Assembly (NCBI GenBank): GCA_034190875.2
Contig: CM067348.1
Coordinates: forward strand, 11,937,935-12,001,934
DNA from: Urechis unicinctus
Lineage: Eukaryota > Annelida > Polychaeta > Xenopneusta > Urechidae
Direction: 5' to 3'
Length of the DNA stretch: 64,000 bases
Shown: positions 57,024-64,000 of the stretch, in pieces
Numbering within the stretch: the first letter of the stretch is position 1
How the letters are laid out: each line of letters begins with the position of its first letter
Made by a program: the position numbers and the translations under genes
Notes under the pieces: model-generated
Database searches by the model: none
What the model was told of the DNA's origin: nothing
The model's input: only the letters and a program-made list of their open reading frames with translations

Positions 57024-57117
57024 ACTGCCGTTGTATACATAGGTCTATATGTCAACTTCAATGAGGAGTGAAGCTACACACCAAGTCGCCCCTCTGTTTT
57101 GAGTGGTTGTATAAAAG

Positions 57118-57694
57118 TTAATAACGTTGCCTTGTTCTAGCTCGTTGGTCAGCAGGCTTACTTATTCCTACCACTTGGTTCGTTCCATTAATAACAGGAA
57201 CGACAGTATCAGCACCAACACCCGAAGACAACCCCATATGAATGATCCTACCACCACATGTCATGGTATATCTACAGCTTGAGTCTTGTGAGTCTCGACC
57301 CCTGGCCCCATGGCCAAACGACCACTCATATCCTGTCCTAATGGGGCCACTTCCTTCTGCCCAAATAGTAATGAGTGGTTTCGTCTTTTCAGCTACATAT
57401 CGTCTCAGGTCACTGTTCTGCTGTCTATATTCATCATCAATATACTTTTTATGAACAGCATCCTCGGTGAAATCGGGTCTCCGAACTGAAAGATTTTTTA
57501 TCTCCCATTTCAAGGTCTCCAGCCATAGTACTGCCACTTTTATCCATCTTTTGTGAGTCACCAATAGATACATAGGTCTTTGTGTCATATTCTGAGAGGT
57601 CGGCGCCCTGAACAGTGCTTGCCGGTTTTTGCCTAGGTCTATTGACATCTTGTAAATTCAAGAACAACGCTAACAGATAAGTTGTGGTTATCAC
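57118..57694 (-). pseudogene. Fibre-like structural protein of the element, frame-broken
   Basis: The N-terminal frame (about 57500-57694) contains MDKSGSTMAGDLEMGDKK, and the second frame (57118 to about 57500) contains RRPDFTEDAVHKKYIDDEY. Together they show the arrangement of fibre or tail-adhesin proteins: a GDL-M-G motif followed by DAV-KKYID. The C-terminal part is Gly-rich (GYEWSFGHGARG, GGRIIHMGLSSGVG). A frameshift near 57500 separates the two. Function as a surface fibre is inferred from motif similarity to fibre proteins in general. Confidence 0.6.
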
Positions 57695-57899
57695 ACAGCC
57701 TTCCTTTATTATCGCGTAACTGAACCTTTAACTCATGCACTGTTCCGCTAGTGACACGCTTACAGACAGGATTAGTGATGTTCGTGGTTATAATATCACC
57801 GAAAGAGCCACCCTCTAAGCCAACAACTTCAAGAAGCGTAGTGGGCACACCATCTAGCATGTTGTGCGTGGTGCTGACTTGATCAAGGTAAACTGTCAA
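57640..57899 (-). pseudogene. C-terminal part of an element structural protein, cut by the Tigger insertion
   Basis: This frame reads VYLDQVSTTHNMLDGVPTTL to VHELKVQLRDNKGRLC and a final beta-rich strand. It starts immediately at the end of the Tigger element (57900). Its N-terminal partner is the fragment at 59797-60031 on the far side. The predicted beta-strand content suits a virion surface protein. No family name is offered. Confidence 0.5.
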
Positions 57900-59797
57900 A
57901 CCTGTCTAATCAGGTCGGTCAAGGGACTTGGCCAAAGTGACCTTAATGCACAGGTGACCAGATTGTGCAGGTTGTGAAGTTAGTGTTCATTTAGCCTGAA
58001 ATTCTTTAACTCAAAGTTATTGTATGAACATACATGTTAATGCACTCAAAATCATTGTGTGGTCTTTTTTGTTCATATATATAGCAAATATTTTTATTTT
58101 GCTTGATTAAGTGAAGAGAGAATCAATCAATTATATTTTTATTTCAAAAATCATTTCACAATACAAGTACACATACCAAACAAATGCATGTACCCATTTC
58201 TAATGAATTATTTACATTCATTTTCATGACAGCAGGTAAGAAGAAACAGTTGACATTGATGATAAATCTACATTAGCACTACTGTCTTTACATTATCATA
58301 ACTATAGAGTCATGTCTATTTTGCATGTGAACAAAAACATTTAAGAGTCTTTTTCATTTTAAAAATGAATAGTCCTGTACCCCACGTGCCAATGTATAAA
58401 CACACTTAAGAGTCTCTTTCTCTTTAATAAGTGATGCTCATTAATTCATTTTTCACAAAACCACTGGAGGCCAGTTCACTGAAACATTATAGTCTTTGTC
58501 TACTTGAAAAAGTCCTTGATAGTTGACTGCTTGGCCTTAAGCTTGGAAGACACAAGCTCCCTGGTGGCAATGTCCTTCCCATTGCAACACACTTCGAAGA
58601 GGTCTGACAGTCCCTTATCAACTGCAGCTGCTTTATCTGCTTCATCCAAAGCAGGGCAGTCTGCATGGTTGGTACTGCCGGTGGTTGGGCATCCTGGTCA
58701 GTGACTGGCTCGTCCTCATCCTCTTCTAGTAGGGGGAAGTCCTCACAAGGTGCATTGCAACTGCCCTGCAAATGTTCTTTGAGGAGATCGTGTCGCCAGG
58801 TTGGGCTCAACTCCTCAGTGGCAGGGGCATCCACATCCATATCTGCATACTCCTGAGCAGACATGGGCTGTGTGATGCCAAGTGCAGAGGTGGTAGCGGC
58901 GAGAAGGCTGCTGAGCTCAGTGTCAGGGGGTGACACCAACTCAGTGGCAACCTGTGTAGAGGGGGCAAGCAGGTCGGAGGGGAAGCCAGCGTGGAGGAAA
59001 CAGTTGGTCACTGTCTCCGGCTTTACCTCCTTTACTGCTCCGGCGATCCAGCGGCAGGCTTCGAGGACATCCACGGATGGTGCGGGGTCACTGCTGTTGG
59101 TGTCAGCAAGGATGTGGCGAAGGAGGCGTCTTCTGTTGTGCACCTTGAAATTCTGGATAATGCCTTGATCCAGAGGCTGAAGCTTGGAGGTGGTGTTGGC
59201 TGGGAAGAACACTAGTTTTGTCTTTTGGGTGGCATGGGGCATTGTCAACAAACATCAACACATGCCTCTGCTGGAGTCTCATTTTCTTGTCAAAGTCTGT
59301 AATTCACCCCAAGAACAGTCCACTTAACATCCAGGCTTTCTTGTTTGCTCTGTATTTCACAGGCAAGGTAGCTGGGTCCATGTTTCTGAAGTTTCTGTGT
59401 CTTGCCAATCACCAGGTGAGTTTGAAATTCCCCAATGGCATTGCAAGTTAGCACAAGAGTAATCTCTCTTTCGAATGTTTTCCGCCGTGACAGTCGCTGC
59501 CTTTCACAGCTAGGGTCCTGTCAGGAAGGGCCCGGAAAAACACCCCTGTCTCATCCATGTTGTAAATATCCCGTGGGGCGTACCCCTCGCATATGGATGG
59601 AAGTTTACGGTGCCAATCTTCTACTGTCTTTGGGCAGACACTGGCACTTTCCCCACACAGCTTGCTAGAGGCTATGTTGTGACGGCGCTTGAAGCTCTCA
59701 AGCTAACCGTTCGATGCCTTGAATTCATCTTCTCCGAGTTCCCTGGCGTAGGACCTGGCTTGCTCCTGGATCATGGGACCGCTGACTGGTAGATTCT
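57900..59797 (-). mobile_element. Tigger/pogo-type DNA transposon, 5'-truncated
   Basis: The 3' terminal repeat is at 57900-57970, with CTGTCTAATCAGGTCGGTCA and GGGACTTGGCCAAAGTGACC, typical of Tigger-like ends. The transposase reads leftward from about 59797. The N-terminal DNA-binding half and the matching 5' terminal repeat are missing. The stretch 57970-58486 is untranslated and AT-rich. Confidence 0.8.
58487..59797 (-). pseudogene. Tigger/pogo transposase (CENP-B-like, DDE), partial and broken
   Basis: Starting at 59797, the frame reads AQNLPVSGPMIQEQARSYAR, the second half of the CENP-B-type DNA-binding domain. It soon meets a TAG (near 59703) and then continues with IYNMDETGVFFRALPDRTLA near 59560 (first catalytic Asp region). 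The intact stretch 58487-59251 carries PANTTSKLQPLDQGIIQNFK, the third catalytic acidic region of Tigger transposases. Frameshifts lie near 59250-59480. It is inactive. Confidence 0.85.
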
Positions 59798-60031
59798 GCG
59801 CTCGCACGCGAATAAACCACTGCCCCATTATCAGGAATTGTGAGGGTAATAACCCCATTTACAGCATCAACATCTAAACCAAGACCTATTGACGTAATCT
59901 GCTGCTGAAGAAGGCTGAAACTCCAGAGACCAGCTTTCAATTGGACAGATCCTCCCTCTTCAAGTTCTTGACCGCCATTGAATGGTCTCAGTTGATTTGA
60001 GATTGTACCAGCCCACAGTATACGTGATTGA
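59797..60031 (-). pseudogene. N-terminal part of the element structural protein interrupted by Tigger
   Basis: The frame opens after a stop near 60032 and reads TISNQLRPFNGGQELEEGGS, then LQQQITSIGLGLDVDAVNGV and a beta-rich stretch to SRA, where Tigger sequence begins. Its partner is 57640-57899. No start codon is visible. It is separated by about 100 bp from the divergent gene at 60135. Confidence 0.45.
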
Positions 60032-60134
60032 CCTTAGGCCAACACATAGATCGCCCGCAGTGTTGTCAATAGGATTTTGCAGGGACACAGCCTCGCTGCT
60101 TTGAACATTAGACAGAGTGTGATACATAGCACTA

Positions 60135-61292
60135 TGAATAAACAAGCCTTTACATTCAATACGAATAAAACGTACAAAACCGGGCCGGTCTACCCACTTC
60201 ATATTGATCCTGAGGATCTGACACACCTTCTCATCCAGGTTAAGGCAGGTACAATTACAGATGCGTTTGGAGTGGAGTTCTCCAACCTGTTTGATAAATA
60301 CTTGGTGCCAAACATAAGTGACGACAGCCTTGTAGTTGGCTGGAGAACCAACCACATGCAATACTGGCAGAACCAGGTAAACTTTGTTGTATGGTGTACA
60401 ACAAGCGGCTGCGGAGTTTCTGCCTGGACCAGTTCAAATCTGACTCCCCAGCACTAAGTAATCTCTACAGGTTCCACGTCTACTACACAATCCGGAGACT
60501 TTTAGACGAAATGAGAATAGCATTGCCAGATGACGCCACATGGTCAGCCACCAACAATACCTTTGACAAGAGAATCTACCACCGGCTCTGGGTTAGGGGT
60601 TGACGAAAACAGCGACTGGAGGATAAAGGGCATTAACCAGGGTCAAGGGAGGGTCTACTCTACCGACCCTGAAACACATGAGGTGCGGGCGATCACTCAT
60701 TATGGAAACACTCACCTGTAGGAATCCGCAAACCTTTGAGAAATCAACCGACGGCTTTGTTTTCCAGGGCGGCAAGCTACATATTTATTTTATAAAGCAA
60801 GACCAGGATGGAGCAACCACCGCCTGGAGTACTTACATCCTTGAAAAATCAGTGGTGTTCACTGCCCCAGGTATCACACAGATCAACGACAGCATTCGGA
60901 CTTATGTCTGGGCCATTCTTAGGGCTCAGGCGCAGACCCGCTCAGAGATGCTAGGTGTTGGCACATCCTTTGATGCTCAAAAGCAATTTCAGGCCAACGT
61001 TGAGGATGCCATCAACTCCCCGTCATCCATCCGACAGTATCAGAACGTCCTCCAGAATGCTTCCTCAAAGGTTGATAATGTGTTTGTAACGGGCCTTTAC
61101 ATGGCTCCGTCGGATATGAGCCTCGTCATTGGAAATGTTGCTGGGTACAACAATCTGATTACTATCGCAACTGTTAAACAGGAGATCAGCAGCAATACTG
61201 ATGTCAACTCGGTTCCGGTGGTTCCAGATAGAGGAAGCTTTGAGCCGCCGCCAATTATTGTAGGCTTAGCTGTGCTTTGGTTTGCTACGTAG
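60135..61292 (+). pseudogene. Element structural-type protein, about 380 residues, with several frameshifts
   Basis: The gene begins at ATG 60135 (NKQAFTFNTNKTYKTGPVYP) and continues with LVVGWRTNHMQYWQNQVNF. Near 60405 it changes frame to DQFKSDSPALSNLYRFHVYY and FDKRIYHRLW. A second change near 60595 leads to ENSDWRIKGINQGQGRVYST, and a third near 60725 leads to GKLHIYFIKQDQDGATTAWS and on to a C-terminal hydrophobic segment PPPIIVGLAVLWFA. Beta-rich content and context suggest a minor virion protein. No homolog is named. The 3' end overlaps the convergent membrane-protein gene by about 27 bp. Confidence 0.6.
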
Positions 61293-61490
61293 TAGGTCAC
61301 TGAGCATCAGGAGGATAACTCCTCCCACCGCCACAGCTGCGGCCCACACATGTTCTGCCATCCAACCAGCCACCTTTGCAGCTGACTTAAGCAGCCATGA
61401 TACGATGGAGCCAATGATTCCTGAAAGGGCAGCCCCTCCCATATCCCCCTCCGCTTCTGCGGTGTCAAGTGTGGGGTTATCAAACTCCAT
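61266..61490 (-). CDS. Small membrane protein of the element
   Basis: An intact 74-codon frame has an acidic N-terminus (EFDNPTLDTAEAEGDMGG), an amphipathic helix (SIVSWLLKSAAKVAGWMAE) and one membrane segment (VWAAAVAVGGVILLMLSDLL), with a basic end. Its start lies 40 bp from the divergent capsid-candidate ATG at 61531, so the two may share a promoter region. It resembles small minor virion proteins in layout only. It is one of the few unbroken frames in the element. Confidence 0.5.
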   Translation of the reverse strand: MEFDNPTLDTAEAEGDMGGAALSGIIGSIVSWLLKSAAKVAGWMAEHVWAAAVAVGGVILLMLSDLLRSKPKHS

Positions 61491-61530
61491 GTTACTATGT
61501 TAAAGATGTAATTGCAATTAAGAATTCAAC

Positions 61531-62635
61531 ATGACGAGTACTTACGGACACAAACTAAACCCACACCGCCAGCTACGCGAACCCCTAGGGGTAAAGGGCG
61601 TGCGACGGTCTGTAGTTATTTCAAACAATCCAAGCACTATCGACCAGAACCAACAACTGCTGGTTCGCTTCCCCAATTAGGCGCAGATGACGTCATTGTC
61701 CCAGGGACAGCACGGCTGGCCTTTACAATCACACTGACTTCGGCTGATGCTAACCGCATCGTTCTGAAAACCTGGGTCGCGCCGTGGTTAAGAAAATGAC
61801 AATCAAGATTTCTGGCAATGATGTCATGTCTATTGATGACAGCGATGTGTACCACTGTTACCACGACTTGTGGCGGACTGCACAGGAGAGACAAGGCCTC
61901 CAGTATCAGGGCATTGACACATCAGATGACAGAAACACAACTAAGATACTAGTGGGGGCAGGAGACAAGGATGAGACCGGGGAAGAGGACAAGGCGGTAG
62001 CCGATTTTTATGGTAACAGGTTCTACGTTCCGCTTGATTTTGAACTGCTCGAGAGCCACATGCCATTCTACGCTTAGTGACAGACTGGAATACAAGCTCA
62101 CATTCAACAACTACAACCGTGTGATTCACGCGTAAAGCGACTCCAGCTACAAAATTGATGGCATCTCCTTAGAGTATGACATGGTTACTCAATTAGAGTT
62201 GGCCGGTATGATACGCACTCAGTACAAAGATCGACTTGCGATTCTGTATGAGCGTGTGCTTCATCACAGGAAGCTTGAATAATAAAAAAGAATGAATGTG
62301 CCTGCTCGCAGCATGAAGGGAATCCTACTGCTCTTTGAAGACCCAGCGAATGCCTCATTTGCTAGGAAGACAGAGTCGTTCTACAACCCAAAGATCGCAA
62401 AAGTTGAGGTGACCATGGAGGGCATTCCCAACCAACTCTATGCCCAGGGCATGCGTGGCTACCAGCAGTGGGATGAGGTTAAGAAGGTCTTTGCAGCAAC
62501 GAGTAAACGAGACCCCAGCGTAGCAAAAGCTGTAAAACATGGAGTATCAGTCAGGCGTGGCCGTGTGAATATCCATAACGCTAATCTTATATTAATTTTG
62601 AAAATTGACTTTGTTAAACTAATTGAAGGTTGATG
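61531..62635 (+). pseudogene. Candidate major capsid protein of the element, frame-broken
   Basis: The start is ATG 61531. The first frame carries NNPSTIDQNQQLLVRFP near 61625. A change near 61672 leads to DDVIVPGTARLAFTITLTSA, and another near 61770 to KKMTIKISGNDVMSIDDSDV and FYGNRFYVPLDFELLESHMP. After 62077 a further frame carries KIDGISLEYDMVTQLELAGM. The last frame (62292-62635) begins NVPARSMKGILLLFEDPANA and contains KIAKVEVTMEGIPNQLYAQG. Total length is about 365 residues. The all-beta character, a C-terminal half ending with alternating hydrophobic strands, and the position beside fibre-like and membrane-protein genes suggest a capsid protein, possibly double jelly-roll. I recall this protein type from virus-like loci of invertebrate genomes, but it was not searched. 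Confidence 0.5.
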
Positions 62636-62640
62636 AAATG

Positions 62641-64000
62641 GAATTTGGAATAAGAGTAAAGGGACAGCATGACACGAGCCCAATATTATTAGATTTAGAA
62701 TTTTGAGTGATCCCAGGGTAGCTTGGACATGCGCCAATACTGTTTAACATTGGCACATGTCCATAACAATAATAGGTAATTATATTAGGTTACAATAATT
62801 TTTCAAATGTTCTAATTTTGCTTGCCTAAATGGTATTAAAATTGATATATTACAATAAAATGGAAAGTATTAAAATATGGAATAATCTAGCCGTTATGAC
62901 ATTAATCACATTTTGACAGTATTACTCCGCACTAAAACCACATGGGAAAAAGCGATGAGCCTATACTTGACAATCGTGAAAATGGTGAAATAACCTATTG
63001 TAGCTAATTCAATTATTAATTTTGAAAGTATTTAACTTATGTCATGATAATTAAATATACAAGAACAATAGACAAATGCCATGGAAGTTATTGAAATTTG
63101 TGGATTTCTATGGATGTTTCTTGAAGATGAGATATCTGGAGGGCTGCCGCAGTGGGTTCGCCAGGTGTCGCTTGAGGGGACGGGTGGGCGTTATCCGACG
63201 CCTGGTTGAGCCGTTGTGTCTCCACTGTATCCTTGGTCAGGAAGACGTTAGCTTTGGCTACAAGGTGTTGGCGCGTCGGGTGAAGGCTCTATCTCCCTCT
63301 TGTATTGCGTAAATATACCTGGGAACAAATGAACTTACGGCAGCGATCAGTGTGTCTTGATTATGGGTGATGTAGGACGTATTAAAAACAATGTGTAAGT
63401 GTGAGTGAGTTTGTTACTTATGTGTAATATATGATAACATCTCAAAATGAATATTGGTGTATGTGCAAAGAAAAGTGTGTTTGAATGATTGTATATTACT
63501 TTGCATAAAGTGATTGGAGTGCGTGTCAATGAGTGACGGTTATTGCCCAAAATAGTATTTAAGAAAGCTATGCTGCTGTGAGCCTGTTTATAATAATTAT
63601 GCCTGAAAGAATATATATGTTGCACATGGCCACTATCTAACATGTAAGTCCGGATACACAACGGTGTGACACTTTAATTGGTTGTATGTGTTGTACATGC
63701 GGGAGAAGATCAATATAAACGACTCATATATATTTGTATTGAGAATTATATGTTAACGATACTTCACCATAAATTATTTTGATAAATACGCACGTCTTCC
63801 CTAAGCTGCAGATTCCTTCATGAGATTATACCCCGCATATACTTGAATAATATAAGATTAGCGTTATGGGTAATGTGTAACATAAAGGGTCGCTAATTGT
63901 ACGCGTGTCCGCATGATATGCCAGACGGTGCGAAAATAGCGATAACAGCGCAGTTGACTTCACTTACTGTAAGGTTTTGTCTTATTATCTGCAGACATAG
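62641..64000. other. No gene recognised to the window end
   Basis: AT-rich DNA. A 78-codon plus frame at 63076-63312 is Arg/Cys-rich and not recognisable. No inverse copy of the AGTAGTATAG terminus was found, so the right end of the virus-like element is either lost or beyond the window. Confidence 0.5.

Larger units (their letters stand above)
50261..62640. mobile_element. Large virus-like element remnant with structural-type genes, carrying two nested insertions
   Basis: The left end starts AGTAGTATAG at 50261-50270, the terminus shared with 34436-36361 and 6064. An inverted inner copy CCTATACTAC lies near 50369-50378, and AGCCCTTCCAG near 50385 is shared with 5918-5930. Genes on the minus strand (50440-60031) and on the plus strand (60135-62635) have the look of a capsid-encoding module. 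The Gypsy element 51255-56561 and the Tigger remnant 57900-59797 interrupt it. No right terminus was found, and no polymerase or Polinton-type integrase is present, so it is incomplete. Affiliation with Polinton/adintovirus-like elements is inference from termini and gene content. Confidence 0.65.

Noticed and set aside
63076..63312. 78-codon Arg/Cys-rich frame
   Set aside because: No motif, no context and no splice support; chance is adequate.
62641..64000. Right terminus of the virus-like element
   Set aside because: I looked for CTATACTACT or close variants and found none, so no boundary is claimed.

Overview
The window is nuclear DNA of an animal, most likely a marine invertebrate (a lancelet-like or other invertebrate deuterostome would fit, but nothing here fixes the taxon). 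The evidence is two intron-containing conserved host genes (PLGRKT and PUDP), an innate-immune NLR gene with CARD-like, NACHT and LRR exons, many micro- and minisatellites, and dense, mostly broken, mobile DNA. No bacterial operon, rRNA or convincing tRNA was seen.

Layout. 1-6064 is the right part of a large virus-like (Polinton/Maverick- or adintovirus-like) DNA element: a broken family B DNA polymerase, a small coiled-coil ORF and a terminal region, split by a LINE (3816-5901). 7090-8315 is a minisatellite, 8320-11100 a decayed BEL/Pao retroelement and 11125-12165 a second satellite. 13142-18994 (minus) is an NLR immune receptor gene. 20200-23715 is microsatellite and minisatellite DNA. 23794-25957 is a second, internally deleted polymerase copy. 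It is fused through a 7-bp microhomology to a partial duplicate of the NLR gene (25955-28611). 31973-33900 is a non-autonomous transposon flanked by TTAA. 34436-36361 is a complete short element with about 305-bp terminal inverted repeats. 39217-43047 (minus) is PLGRKT, 45894-46942 holds a strictly periodic palindromic array, and 47873-49820 (minus) is PUDP. 50261 to about 62640 is a second large piece of virus-like element carrying structural-type genes and a candidate capsid gene, with a young Gypsy LTR retrotransposon (51255-56561) and a Tigger/pogo remnant (about 57900-59797) nested inside genes.

The strongest new observation is that three separate loci (right end at 6064, both ends of 34436-36361, left end at 50261) share the terminal 10-mer AGTAGTATAG, and that the terminal repeats carry inverted internal copies of it. 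This ties the polymerase remnant, the short element and the structural-gene remnant into one family of virus-like elements. No Polinton-type integrase is visible in the window. The two polymerase copies share the same premature TAA at the equivalent codon.

All calls come from reading translations and motifs by eye. Family names for the structural genes are recollection plus context and were not searched.
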